From Seminavis robusta (taxonomy: Eukaryota > Bacillariophyta > Bacillariophyceae > Naviculales > Naviculaceae), in NCBI GenBank assembly GCA_903772945.1, contig CAICTM010001778.1:1-22786 (forward strand): 22,786 nt of DNA, in the 5' to 3' direction. Both the position numbers and the translations under genes were made by a program. The notes beneath the pieces were generated by a model that saw nothing but the letters and a program-made list of their open reading frames with translations, did not search any database and was not told the DNA's origin. Positions 1 to 10,073 of this stretch are shown piece by piece. The first letter of the stretch is position 1. Every line of letters begins with the position of its first letter.

Positions 1-367
1 TTGTAGATGCAATTCGAATTTGGTTTGGTCGATTCATTGTAATCGGTTTGGTAGTGGTAGATGCCGTTGTTGGCTGTTGTTGCCATCGATGCTGGCTGTT
101 GATGTAGCCATTGATGGTTGTCGCCCGTGTAGTTGTGGCCATTGGTGCCGTTGATGGTTGCGGCATTGCCTATAAAGGCGGATGTTATGATGATTTTGTT
201 TGTAGGATTGTAGGTTTTGGATTTGGGTACCCTCACACTCCTGTGCACTTGCTGTGATCAAATAGCAAGGGCATGGTCTTGTAATGGTATCTGTTGTTGC
301 CTACCTAGAGGCTGGTGTTGCCTCAGGTTTGCCTGTAATCAGTGGAGGAAGTGCTGTGTTTTAGTTG
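1..367. other. Unassigned left edge, GTTG-rich
   Basis: No convincing gene. Positions 50-170 are low-complexity, with repeated GTTG/GCC triplets on the plus strand, so the open frames there are probably by-products. If the copia element extends leftwards, its 5' LTR and gag would lie here or beyond the edge. I see no zinc knuckle and no terminal repeat matching the DNA after 4095. Confidence 0.4.
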
Positions 368-485
368 CACAATACACTTTCCATAAAAGGTAGTAGGAGG
401 TGCTGTGGCTTTGGATGCCACAATACACACTCCATGAAAGGGGGAGGAGGTGCTGAGTGTAAAACTCAATACACTCTCCAAAGAA
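368..485 (+). repeat. Short tandem repeat, about 50-bp unit, nearly three copies
   Basis: The word CAATACAC recurs at 370, 421 and 467. Each time it is followed by a CTCCA/TTCCA block, and in the first two copies by AGGAGGTGCTG. The third copy is truncated. It lies in the degraded 5' part of the copia element, before the pre-integrase domain. Confidence 0.6.
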
Positions 486-758
486 ATTATTTGAACGCTG
501 GCGGTAATTTCCAAGAAGTGATCTTTCTCCATGTTTTCTGGGATTGATTCAACTTCAAAGGATATAGTGAAGGGGGTGACCATATAGGTCAGTTAAACTC
601 CCCATGTATGTAACTAGAGAATAGATATAGATATCCCCTATAACTAGATTGGGATAAACGACTAATTTGTATTGAGGTGTCTGTAATACAACCTCCAACA
701 CAATACCCCTGATGGTTCCACTGGTGAATTCCCATACAACCATGGGAGCAACCTGCCC

Positions 759-2420
759 ATGATGTTTCAAGACTGGAGTGAGACAGCAGGACTGTCTTCT
801 CACTGTCTTTTGAACATGAAGAATGGAGACTCTATAGAGCTCACTGCTCGCTTGATGGATGACAACAACATCAACCTGAGAGCTGACCAGAAAGAGCTCA
901 GCTTGTGGCATTACCGTTTGTGTCATGTTGGCTTTGGTCTCATTCAAACTCTCATGCGGTCTATTAAGAGAGACTTTGGTGAGGAGGCTCAGCCTCCAGT
1001 GATACCCACCAAACTAGACTCTACCCGCAGCTGCACCACCCCCAAGTGTCCTGCCTGTCAATTAGCTAAGGCTACAAGGCGGTCACCCAACAAAGTCATT
1101 GGCTCCCGCAGACCCCAGCAGGAGATGGCTATCAGGCGCAAGCACATGAAACCAGCACAGTTCATCTCGATGGACCAATACCACAGTCCTATCCTTGGTC
1201 GCCGTGCCCACACCAAAGGCAAGGAGTCCGACCAGGACAAGTATGTGGGTGGCACTATCTTTATTGATCACGCCACTGGATTCATGTGGATTCATCATCA
1301 AACCTCTTTGACTGTTGAGCAAACTCTGAAGGGTAAGCATGCCTTGGAAGCCTATGCAAGCAGTTTGGGCTACGCATCCAAGGGTACCATGCAGACAATC
1401 ACCTTTTGCTGCTGATGAGTTTACAACAGACGTCAAAGCACAAGTCAAAGGTTGACCTTTAGCGCGTTGGTGCCCATTTCCAAAATGGTGTCGCCGAGAG
1501 GGCACAGCAAACTGTCTTCACAACGCCAGAGCTATGCTTATGCATTTCTTGATTCATTGCCCCACGCCTTCAATGGTGATTTGTGGCCCTTTGCTATGGA
1601 ACAAGCTGTCTATCTGTGGAATCATATGCCTCGGGAGCGAACGGATTGCTCCAGTTGAGTTGTTTACTGGGTTAAACTTCCCAACTATGAACAATACAAC
1701 AAGCTCGGGTGTTCGGGTGCCCACCTATGTGCTGGACCCAACTCTACAGAATGGCGAAGCTATTCCTAAGTGGCAACGCAAGTCGCGCCTTGGTATCTAC
1801 CTTGGTGCCTCCATGGATCATGCTAGCACAGTAGCTCGAGTTCTCAATCCTGAGACTGGTCACATTAGTCCCCAGTTTCATGTAGTGTTGATGAGCTCTT
1901 TCTACCGTCCTGGGGGGCTACCGGTGATGTGTTTGATCCAGAGACCTGGTTGGTCTTCTGGAAGCCGGAGGACTCCAGCGTCCATTGATGCCATTGATTC
2001 AGCAATCTGCATGTCGACATAGGGCCTGCTTTCTGACATGTTTCAACTTTCCTGGATTCGATGACCAAGCACTGCCTCCTCGTTCCAGAGGGAGAAGAGA
2101 CAGACTTGAACTCTCGGACTCAGAGAATGAAGATGAGATGAACCTCCAGTCACAACCGTGCTGGACGCCGCGTCAAGCCTAATCCTAAGTATGCAGCTAC
2201 TTTCTGCGGCTACACCAAGAAGCCTGACAAGCCTCCTGTCCTGACACCAACAACAACGGTACAAGCAGGAGGCAACCCTTCCAGAAGGTGAGGAATTATG
2301 ACAAGAGAAATGGCCTTTCTAATGGGCTCACATGGGAGACAGCTCTCTCTGCCCTGAAGTCATCCGACACCAGGAGTCAGATGGCAGAGATGTTAGCTTC
2401 CTATGATCCTGTCAGGGAAC
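759..2420 (+). pseudogene. Copia pre-integrase/integrase region, frameshifted
   Basis: Fragments in different frames give the N-terminal half of pol. At 897-960 there is LWHYRLCHVGFG, the pre-integrase motif. Two Cys pairs (CTTPKCPAC, about 1033-1060) are probably part of the zinc-binding region. The integrase core begins near SMDQYHSP (about 1168), with GGTIFIDHATGF at 1249-1283. The frame ends at 1413. Downstream, pieces of the Asp-Asn and the Asn-Gly-Val-Ala-Glu-Arg catalytic segments appear in shifted frames (1385-1510), followed by integrase C-terminal fragments (1534-2022). The integrase could not be made as one protein from this copy. Frame changes near 1380, 1450-1520, 2020 and 2290 look like ordinary indel decay. 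Confidence 0.75.
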
Positions 2421-2421
2421 C

Positions 2422-4095
2422 ATGGAAGAATGGAACCCACTTGCATTGGCAGCCAAAGCCAATGACCCAGACACTCCCAACTGGGAAGAAGCCATGAACA
2501 GTCCTGAGAAGGATGGCTTCTGGAAAGCATGTGAGAAGGAGATTGACACTCTCAAGTCAATGAGAGTTTGGGATGAGGTTCCGCGCAAGTCCTGGATGAA
2601 TGTTCTTCCTGGGACCTGGGCTTTCCGAATCAAACGCTTTCCAACTGGTCTGGTGCGTAAACTGAAAGCACGCTTCTGTGCTAGAGGTGATAAGCAAATT
2701 CATGGAGTAGACTTCTTTGAAACGTATGCTCCAGTGGTCAACTGGACAACAGTCCGTCTGTTGCTGATCCTCTCAGTCCAACTGGGGTTAGCTACTAGAC
2801 AGGTTGACTACACTGCTGCCTTTGTGCATGCAGACATTGACAATCCTCCAGGGTACGATCTTATGTCCGAAGAGGAGAAGGCCAGACAAGGAGTCTATGT
2901 TGAGATGCCAAGGGGTTTTGCAAAGGATGGCAAGGTCTTACGGCTGAGGAAGAGCCTCTATGGTCTCAGACAGGCACCGCGCAACTTTTTTAATTTCCTT
3001 AAAAACAACCTAGAAGCAGTTGGATTCACCCCTGCTACTGAGGTAGACCCCTGTCTGTTCATTTCGGACAAAGTTATCTGCCTGGTCTATGTCGATGACA
3101 CCTTACTCTATGCTCGAAACCAGGATGACATTGATGAAGTTCTGGCGAAATTGAGAGCTAGAGGAATGGTGCTGGAAGAGGAGGATGATGTCGCTGGGTT
3201 CCTAGGGGTGCAGATCAAGCCAAATGCTGAAACTGGAGAGATAACCTTGACTCAGTCTGGCTTGGCTGCTAGAATCATTGATGCATTGGGATGTAAGGAC
3301 ATGCCTGGTGTGGACACCCCTGCGACTGAAACTCTGGGAAAAGATGAGTTTGGCGATCCAGCAAATTGCACCTTTAACTATGCCAGTGTGATCGGCATGT
3401 TATGGTACCTATATGGTCACTCCAGGCCAGATTTAGGTTTTGCTGTCAGCCAAGCTGCCCGGTTTGCTTTCCAACCCAAGAGGAGCCATGAGCTCGCTCT
3501 GATCCGCATTGGCCAGTATTTGGTGAAGACCCAGGAGAAAGGCCTCACAATGAAGCCAATTACCCCGGATTCCTTCAAGATGGATGCCTATGTGGATGCA
3601 GACTTTATGGGTCTGTATGGGAAGGAGACAAGGACCGATCCTGCCAATGTCAAGAGCAGGACTGGCTTTGTCATTTGCCTCAATGACTGTCCAATAGTCT
3701 GGGCGAGCAAACTGCAGCAGAGCATCGCCCTCAGCACCATGATGTCGGAGTACTATGCCTTAGCCACCTGTATGATGGAGGTGATCCCATTGCGCAACAC
3801 AGTGAAAGCTGTCGCCAAAGGGATGGGCATTAATGAGCATTGCTTGACCTCGTTCAAGACCACTGTCTGGGAAGACAACGTGGGAGCTCTAACTCTGGCA
3901 AACCTGGAACCAGGTCAAAGCACTCCTCGCTCAAAGTTCTATGATGTGAAGGTGCATTGGTTCCGCAGTCATCTCAAGCCTGGTAAGCTCGAGGTGGCGA
4001 AAATCGACACAGCAGACCAGCTCGCTGACATGTTCACCAAACCCTTAGCGAGAGAAGTCTTCGAACGGCTTCGACTTCGTTTAATGGGCTGGTAG
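2422..4095 (+). CDS. Copia reverse transcriptase and RNase H (intact frame)
   Basis: An uninterrupted 557-residue frame. The RT part begins with KARFCARGDKQIHG (residues 83-96) and ETYAPVVNWTTVR. It continues with QVDYTAAFVHADID (first catalytic Asp), LRLRKSLYGLRQAPRNFF, and the active-site box LVYVDDTLLYA near residue 219. RNase H follows with YVDADFMG, KSRTGFVICLND, WASKLQQSIALSTMMSEYYAL and the late WEDNVGAL and HWFRSHL segments, ending with ADMFTKPLA. Known of the family: this enzyme copies element RNA into cDNA inside virus-like particles. The ATG at 2422 is only the first Met in the open frame; in the intact element this would be the C-terminal half of a polyprotein. The frame has survived while integrase has not. 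Confidence 0.92.
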   Translation: MEEWNPLALAAKANDPDTPNWEEAMNSPEKDGFWKACEKEIDTLKSMRVWDEVPRKSWMNVLPGTWAFRIKRFPTGLVRKLKARFCARGDKQIHGVDFFETYAPVVNWTTVRLLLILSVQLGLATRQVDYTAAFVHADIDNPPGYDLMSEEEKARQGVYVEMPRGFAKDGKVLRLRKSLYGLRQAPRNFFNFLKNNLEAVGFTPATEVDPCLFISDKVICLVYVDDTLLYARNQDDIDEVLAKLRARGMVLEEEDDVAGFLGVQIKPNAETGEITLTQSGLAARIIDALGCKDMPGVDTPATETLGKDEFGDPANCTFNYASVIGMLWYLYGHSRPDLGFAVSQAARFAFQPKRSHELALIRIGQYLVKTQEKGLTMKPITPDSFKMDAYVDADFMGLYGKETRTDPANVKSRTGFVICLNDCPIVWASKLQQSIALSTMMSEYYALATCMMEVIPLRNTVKAVAKGMGINEHCLTSFKTTVWEDNVGALTLANLEPGQSTPRSKFYDVKVHWFRSHLKPGKLEVAKIDTADQLADMFTKPLAREVFERLRLRLMGW

Positions 4096-4427
4096 CGTGC
4101 TACAGTTTTTCAGCTCGCGGAGTAAGATATTTTCTCTCCTCTGGCTCGAGCTGCATGTTGTCTCGCGTTGGAGCTAGCGGAGAGATGTTGGCGTCGTTCT
4201 ACTGGTGCGCACGTCATTGGATTGCGCGCAAGCTAGATCTCGCCAAAGAGGGAGAACTCCTTTTTCTTTTTCGCCAACTCCAACTCTACCAAATTGATTG
4301 CGTCACGACAAGGGCACTCCAACGTCACCATGTCACGTCGCGCGCGATCTCCACGCTGTAATTTTCAAATTCAAGTCGTTGCTAGCGCAAAAGTTGATTT
4401 CCATCTGGACGTCGAAAACTACCACGC
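4096..4427. other. Copia 3' flank; possible LTR remnant
   Basis: Noncoding DNA between the pol stop and the foldback element. A 3' LTR would be expected here. No TG...CA-bounded direct repeat can be matched to the left side of the window, so this is left undecided. The short open frame at 4155-4361 has no recognisable motif. Confidence 0.3.
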
Positions 4428-4852
4428 AGGAGCGTTCCTCAACCGACCCTAAGACATAGGGCGGATTTAGGGTCGGATTCCCTTTAGGGTCGGGTTTCGA
4501 CGAACCCAATAGACCCTGAAAAATAGGGACGGTTTCTGAAAAAACGTCCCTAATTTAGGGACGGGTTTCGATTTTGGGTCGGGTTTGAAAAACGTCCCTA
4601 AATAGAAACGGGACTGCCTGGTAAATACATTGAAACGCACCAATATTAGGGTCGGGTTTCGAAACCGACCCTAAAAATAGGGACGTTTTCTGAAAAATAG
4701 GGACGTTTTCTGAAAAAACGTCCCTAATTTAGGGACGGGTTTCGATTTAGGGTCGGGTTTCGAAACCGTCCCTATATTTAAGGACGGATTCCCCCAAACC
4801 GACCCTAAATTAGGGTCGGATTTAAAGTCATGCACGATTGAGGAACGCTCCT
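4428..4852. mobile_element. Foldback/MITE-like element with 15-bp terminal inverted repeats
   Basis: It starts with AGGAGCGTTCCTCAA (4428-4442) and ends with the exact reverse complement (4838-4852). The inside is almost entirely variants of AGGGTCGG, AGGGACG, GGGTTTCGAAACC and their complements, so it can fold into many alternative hairpins. No coding capacity. ACCACGC lies directly before the left end and again a few bases after the right end (about 4857), which may be a displaced target duplication, but it is not adjacent. Probably a non-autonomous DNA element. Confidence 0.7.
4646..4674. repeat. Near-perfect internal palindrome
   Basis: A left arm TTAGGGTCGGGTTTCG meets a right arm that is its reverse complement apart from one missing base. 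Partial copies of both arms recur on each side within the foldback element. Confidence 0.75.
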
Positions 4853-5043
4853 GAGAAACCACGCCAATCAACACCGTTTTTGCGAAGTGGGTTTCGCTCC
4901 AGAGGGAGCTCAACAACAACAACTTGATTTGAAGGCTCACAAAATCGAAGTGGACCTACAATAGAAGGACTGCTACGACTACGAGCTGCACACACCCTGC
5001 ATTTTATTATCTGTTGCATATCTACTCCATCTTGAGATCGACC

Positions 5044-5970
5044 ATGAAGCGCACCGGTGGAAAGAACAACCAAAGCAACAAAAAGGGCCGTCGCAAGGTG
5101 CTTGTGGCTACCCCCAAGCAAGTTCCAGCTGCTGCTGAAGCTCCTCCGAAGAAGCCGAAGAAGCCGAAGAAGCCAGCTCCCCCACAGAAGCCAACTGCGG
5201 TTACCCCTGTTGCTAAGGCCGACCTCGCTAACAAGGTTGACGTGGGAACGTTGCTACAAGACCCTGCCGTCAATCAGTTCCTCACTATGCTAACCGAACA
5301 GCCTGGTCTGTTCGCACAGGTCGCCAACCCAGCTGCTGTAGTCGCCGATACTCCAGCAGCATCCAACAACGACGACTCGGTCTCCGAAACCAGCGTCGTG
5401 GAAGTCGTCGCCGCCACTTCCAAGAAGGTCCTCAAGACAACTGGAGCTGGAACTGCCGTCGCGATCAAACAAGAAAGCAAGCCTGCCGGGAATGACAGCT
5501 CGAAGCTCGATGCCGACAAGCCTGTTGTTCTAGTTCGATGCCGTCCAGCTCAAGATAGCAGTCGCAACCTCACAGTCGAGATGGTCGGGAAGCGTTGGTT
5601 CACGGACTTCCTTACAACCCACCAGGTCGAAGACCGTGGTCTGAGCGGACTCGACATCGAGACCAAAATTGGAGGTCGCTCCGCGCTCATTTCCAAGCTA
5701 GTGGCTTTCATGAAAGACACTGTATACAAGACCCGTATCCCTTCTGTCACGAAACGTCGAACTGGTCTCCAGCATTTCATGCGCATGGGAGTTCAACTTT
5801 GGAGTCTCACCATTGACGAACAGCGCAAGGTGCTCTCCCAGGAGGACGCCACGTGCTACGCCGCCTCGGAGAGTGACTATGAATGGAACGACCCTGAGCA
5901 GCCATTCATTGAAGTTGACGACGACAGTGACGAAGAAGAGGAGCAGGACGAGGACGAGAGCGAGACATAA
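5044..5970 (+). CDS. Uncharacterised charged protein, 308 aa, intronless
   Basis: I do not recognise a family. The ATG at 5044 (context GACCATGAAG) is the first in frame and is followed by a very basic N-terminus (KRTGGKNNQSNKKGRRK). Next come a Pro/Lys repeat (KKPKKPKKPAPPQKP, about residues 38-52), an Ala/Val/Thr/Ser-rich linker, and the only folded-looking part, about residues 170-270, with VGKRWFTDFL and RTGLQHFMRMGVQLWSL. The C-terminus is strongly acidic (DDDSDEEEEQDEDESET). A basic tail plus acidic tail suggests a nuclear or nucleic-acid/histone-associated protein, by inference only. The frame is undamaged, unlike its neighbours, and its third codon positions are C/G-rich, so it is probably a live host gene. 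It could also be a domesticated or element-borne gag-like protein. Confidence 0.8.
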   Translation: MKRTGGKNNQSNKKGRRKVLVATPKQVPAAAEAPPKKPKKPKKPAPPQKPTAVTPVAKADLANKVDVGTLLQDPAVNQFLTMLTEQPGLFAQVANPAAVVADTPAASNNDDSVSETSVVEVVAATSKKVLKTTGAGTAVAIKQESKPAGNDSSKLDADKPVVLVRCRPAQDSSRNLTVEMVGKRWFTDFLTTHQVEDRGLSGLDIETKIGGRSALISKLVAFMKDTVYKTRIPSVTKRRTGLQHFMRMGVQLWSLTIDEQRKVLSQEDATCYAASESDYEWNDPEQPFIEVDDDSDEEEEQDEDESET

Positions 5971-7740
5971 GCGAGGACGAGGTTGATCTACGAAAATACA
6001 AGAGATGGAGCCACTACCACTACATTGCATGTTTGTGTTTGTTTAGAGTTTGACATCGTTGTGCAGCAAAGAGGACTACGGTACAAAATTTGCTACCCCG
6101 TTCGGTTCAAGAGGGAGTGCGAGAGGAGCCAAAACCAGCTGGTGGTTGGCATTCACGAGGTGAACCTCCCGGGACTCGCTAGAACGAGGTAGACGTAGAA
6201 TCCCCTTTTAATTTTTAGCTTATTCTTTTGTGTCATCCCATGTCTACATCGTACTGCACATCGGCCTCCGTTCGCAACCAGCCAGTAGACTAGCAACACT
6301 TCCTGCTGGCGATCAAAATGCACTCAAAGTGGTGCTGTCTGCGCGGCTATCTGGATTCGATTCATTCATTCGTGGCTGCTACATGTACTGTTTCATCTTT
6401 GCAGTGCCCAGAAATTCCTTCTCACAGTGCCCTACTAGCTAGCTACTTAGTTAGTAGCTACAGTACGGTATCATACCGGTACATGTATGTAGACAAGACA
6501 GAACCAAGGTCTATCTATGATCATCAGTGTGTGTGAGCCACCATTCAGTAGTACGGTATCTCTAAACCATTACGGAAGGAATGGTGTGACTTTCCACTCT
6601 TGGTTGCCCAGCGTTTTCCCCAGTCGACCCTGCTGATTCTATTCGATTGGATTGATTGAATCATTCGTTTCTTCCCATGCTCCTTCTAACTCACTCACTC
6701 TGATCCTGCTGTCACTCTCAAGACTCAAGACCAGGTGATCTTGTGGTTTGCAGCTTCTGACTGAGGGTACGCTAGAGATTGATTGTATCTTTGATGTCTC
6801 CGTTCGAAGAAGAAGAAGACGCAGGAAAAGGCATGCATGACCAAACTCTTTTCTTGCAGCCATCACAGTGGGGTTGTTGGAGATCTGGTACCAAAAAAGA
6901 AAGCTGAGTTATTGCCTCGCTCCAAACAAACAAAAAAGGGAGCATTCTCATTCCAGTATACAAAGGGTCTTCCATTGATAGCTATCATTCATTCGCAGAC
7001 AGAAAATTCTATGGATCTCGTATAGTGGATTGGATTGGGAGGAACAACAAACTGGCAGGGGGCTTATTGGGTGGGAGTTGCTGAAGAAATCCTTCTTGAC
7101 TAGCAGAAGGGTGGGGAGTGGGAGGACTGTTCCTTCATCATCATCAAGTCTGTTCTGCTTGTGTACCAGTACCAGTACTAGTACGGTAGTACTGTAGCAG
7201 TTCCAGTAGTGGGAGAGTCGAGTCGAGTCGAGTCGAGTCGAGTCGAGTCGAGTCGAGTCCATCGTATGATAGCTAATAGTAGAACCCAAGCTTTTGGCGC
7301 GACGCCACACATTGCGCACAATGGATCCAAAAGCAACCGCAGAATTTGGTTTTTTCTCTCGTCATCATGTGTCTGTCTCTGTTTGTTTGCTTGGTTGGTA
7401 AATAATAATAAAGCAATTAATTCAAAGTTGAACTTGAGTGATCCGCAGTGCAAAGTCCAAAGCTCGTCCCACTTCCGACCAATGAAAAGGATCATTTTCC
7501 GAGGCGAAAAGACGAACCCAAATGATGATGCGAATCATCGCAATGATAGTCGATAGAAGCTTCTTCTTCTTCATCATCATCATGGTGAGTGATGATGGTG
7601 ATGATCATTCTGTGCCATCAAGAAGAAGCGCGGACAATAAATTCAGAGAACTCCATGCTTCCCCGCGCCCCGTCAGGCTTCCGTTGATCAACCCCGTGTG
7701 GGTCTGTCTGGTGTCGTGGCGCCTAGAATTATCATGTTGA
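5971..7740. other. Gene-poor intergenic DNA
   Basis: This is the 3' flank of the preceding gene followed by DNA with many short open frames but no protein motifs. It contains CTAGCTAGCTA runs (about 6436-6450), TACCAGTACCAGTAC and TAGTACGGTAGTAC runs (about 7163-7195), a GAGTC microsatellite, and CTT/CAT triplet runs (7560-7582). I see no RNA gene. Confidence 0.5.
7215..7259. repeat. Pentanucleotide microsatellite (GAGTC)9
   Basis: Nine perfect tandem copies of GAGTC. Open frames that cross it on either strand (SRVESSRVES, DSTRLDSTRL) are products of the repeat. Confidence 0.97.
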
Positions 7741-7980
7741 GTATACAGCTAATTTTGTAGCATTCTGGCATTTCAGCTGAATTGAGCATTAGTCATATCT
7801 TAATAGCTAGAGAAATGTAATGCAGAAAGCAAGCCAAAAAGGAAAGTGTCCTATTTAATGCATAAAAACCCTCAGGTATAGATACATTTTATCTAAAATG
7901 TGACATAGGCAAATCTTGGATATTTACTTATGCAAGCATGTTCTTTACTTAGGTATATATGATATACATGATGATATAAT
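7741..7980. other. AT-rich left border of the island
   Basis: Base composition turns visibly AT-rich here. No gene is visible. If the Helitron or a larger element has a left end, it should lie between here and 8145, but I could not identify a Helitron-type CTRR end with a hairpin. Confidence 0.35.
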
Positions 7981-8144
7981 AATAAGAGCATGCCATTGGA
8001 AAACAGTTACTGGTCAAAGTGAGGCTTTTTATAGATTTATGGTAAGTTACCTTCAAGTAGATGGTGGCAAGAAGTAATTAAGACAAACTATGACTGCATA
8101 GAAATTTGGATTTAAGGTACATTGAAGTAATAGGGTTAAGGTTA

Positions 8145-8177
8145 TTGAATACCATTCCCATTGGGCACCAGATTCAA
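8145..8177. repeat. 33-bp near-palindromic motif, copy 1
   Basis: Outer arms TTGAAT and ATTCAA are perfect. The core is ATTCCC ATT GGGCAC. It ends unit 1 of the tandem duplication and is not in an intron. Confidence 0.85.
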
Positions 8178-8341
8178 TATTTAGCACAATAAGAGGCAAT
8201 AAGAGGATGCCATTGGAAAACAGTTACCAGTTAAAGTGTGGCTTTAAATAGATTTATGATGAATTAACTTCAAGTTGATGGTGGCAAAAAATACTTAAGG
8301 AGAACTATCACTGCATAGAATTTGAATTTAACTTAAGCTTA

Positions 8342-8374
8342 TTGAATACCATTCCCATAGGGCACTAGATTCAT
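8342..8374. repeat. 33-bp near-palindromic motif, copy 2
   Basis: Outer arms TTGAAT and ATTCAT; degenerate core ATTCCC ATA GGGCAC. It lies in unit 2 of the tandem duplication, 36 bases beyond the Helitron stop codon. Confidence 0.75.
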
Positions 8375-8987
8375 GAGATATTTAGCTTTGTAGTTAGGTT
8401 GCGCAGCTGTCAATGTTTTTTCCTTCTTTTCTTTGGGCTAAGTTTGCTGGTGTGCTTTGCCTTGCCCTGTGACAAATACTGAGAGTATTTTTTTGTTTGC
8501 TGATACAAGACCTCATAAGGTATCTTGGTTTCCATTGTTTGATTCACCCAAGCCAAAGTGTTTTGAAGTTGTGTTGAATTGCATGCACCAGTGGGTACTG
8601 TGTTTTTGTTAAGGTGCTGAACCCAATCCCTTCTGCGTTTGACCTGAAATATTCAATATTTGTGGCTGTTTTTAAGTGAGTTCTTGAATGCGTTCAGTAG
8701 TGATATTTTCTCACGGAAATATATTGCAGAAACAAGGCCTTCATCATCACTAAGGTAGTGCCTCTTGAACAGCAGTATAAAACAGGCTGTACTGCGACCT
8801 TCTGCTTTTTTTGCATCCGGATCACAAATAATGCACGAAAACATATTTGGTATTTTTCCTTCATCCACTGGACCTGCAGTAGGCCCTGGAATTTGTGAAT
8901 TGTTCGAGCAAAGGCAAGATCCAAAGGAGGTATGTTCGCGAACAACAGTGAAAATACAAGGAACTGTCACCATGGGTATAGGAACAA

Positions 8988-9066
8988 CTGAATGCAGAAG
9001 AACGTGAAATTGAATAATATATCTGTGCCCATTGTGCATGCAATTCACCCAAATATAAATACATAC
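8988..9066 (-). other. Helitron intron D (79 bp)
   Basis: Minus-strand donor GTATGTAT (9066) and acceptor CATTCAG (8988), between the exon ending near KNNPM and the one starting VPIPMVT. The joined frame is off by one base, as expected in a decayed gene. It contains motif copy 3. Confidence 0.65.
9010..9048. repeat. 33-bp-type motif, copy 3 (39-bp variant)
   Basis: Core GTGCCC ATT GTGCAT at 9025-9039. Outer arms TTGAAT (9010) and ATTCAC (9043) are present, but the left spacer is about 6 bases too long. It lies in Helitron intron D. Confidence 0.75.
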
Positions 9067-9699
9067 CATTGGATTGTTTTTATCCAGGTGGGACCAATAT
9101 ACAATGGGAATTCAACCACAAACATACTTTGGTGCATTACCAATGTTTGGATTAGTTCCTTTTGCAAAAACAATTTCTCTCACATACCACAGGCACCATT
9201 ATGGAGACCATTTGAAATTTTTTCCATTCAAGGAAACTTTGGCACCCACACATAACAGGAAGTAACCGGAGTTTCTTCTTGGAAATGCCTTGCAACACCT
9301 TTGGAGAATTTAGTACCCGATGTCTTGGCTGCACAATTGCTGTTGGATTAGATAACTGTTCAAACTTGATAACATTGGATGTTCATGCGAATTCGTTTAT
9401 CATTTGTCCAGAAAAGGTTGATAGCATTTTCGCAAATTTTTTCAACAACTTCCTGACCATGCTTTTCTTGATTTCATTTAGATGTAGTGACTTCAATTTA
9501 GCAACATCTTCATCAGTAACATTAGTCCAATTCTTAAACGTGAAAGTAAATCTCTGTCTCGTTGATTCTTGTCATTAACTCTTCTGATTTGGCGCAATTG
9601 GAACACTCTTTGTGCACAGGCAGCAAAACAATTTCGTCCCCTTTGTGTCATTTTACCACCATCTTTTCGATACAAGCATTCGAAGGCGCCTTGATGAAT

Positions 9700-9723
9700 T
9701 CCAGGTAATTGATAGTCATCTCC
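9700..9723 (-). other. PIF1 helicase motif III (GDDYQLPG)
   Basis: Eight intact codons within GGVPIVIMAGDDYQLPG. Known of SF1 helicases: this motif couples ATP hydrolysis to DNA movement. Confidence 0.9.
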
Positions 9724-10073
9724 TGCCATAATCACAATGGGAACACCCCCCCAATCTTCATTATCACTCCCACCACCTTCGTAAATTGTTTCCATCACAC
9801 GACACTCAGTAGTACCAATAGCTTGGATGTCAACAAACTGCGTTCATCAATAATACACATAATAGGTGCTTCAACTCTTGTTGAGGAATTCTTTATCTTT
9901 TTTGACATGGTACCCGCAGCATATTCACCTCTTACTGATCTCTGGGCTGAAAACCCATGTAATGTCTTTCCGCCAATATTGAATGCTGCCACTCCTGTAG
10001 GTGCAGTCACAGCACATGTGTTGGTGTATTCAAACATGGATCGAATACATGCTGTAATTGTATTCAAAAGCAC

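Larger units (their letters stand above)
759..4095 (+). mobile_element. Ty1/copia-type LTR retrotransposon body, decayed
   Basis: The domain order is pre-integrase, integrase, reverse transcriptase, RNase H on one strand, which is the Ty1/copia order (gypsy elements put integrase last). The pol reading frame is broken several times before 2422 and continuous after it. No LTR pair, primer-binding site or polypurine tract could be identified, so the true ends are unknown; the 5' LTR may lie outside the window. Wording of the RT and RNase H motifs resembles the diatom copia lineages. It lies immediately left of a foldback element and looks like an old insertion. Confidence 0.85.
7981..8395. repeat. 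Tandem duplication of a ~200-217 bp noncoding unit
   Basis: TGCCATTGGAAAACAGTTAC occurs at 7991 and 8208. The following 150 bases match at most positions (ATAGATTTATG, TTCAAGT.GATGGTGGCAA, AACTAT.ACTGCATAG, TATTGAATACCATTCCCAT). The offset is 217 bp at the left and 197 bp at the right, so the copies differ by about 20 bases of indels. Each copy ends with one 33-bp near-palindrome. It lies just 3' of the Helitron helicase stop (minus strand). Confidence 0.85.

Noticed and set aside
1..4427. A pair of LTRs around the copia element
   Set aside because: I compared the DNA before 759 with that after 4095 by eye and found no shared repeat; the 5' LTR may be outside the window.
7178..7556. Open frames of 105-123 codons on both strands
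   Set aside because: They exist because the GAGTC microsatellite has no stop in any frame; codons outside it show no protein character.
9090..9125. A sequence resembling the 33-bp motif (GTGGGACCAATATACAATGG)
   Set aside because: On the minus strand it encodes the conserved PIF1 helicase segment around EFPLYIGPTW, so the resemblance is coding coincidence.
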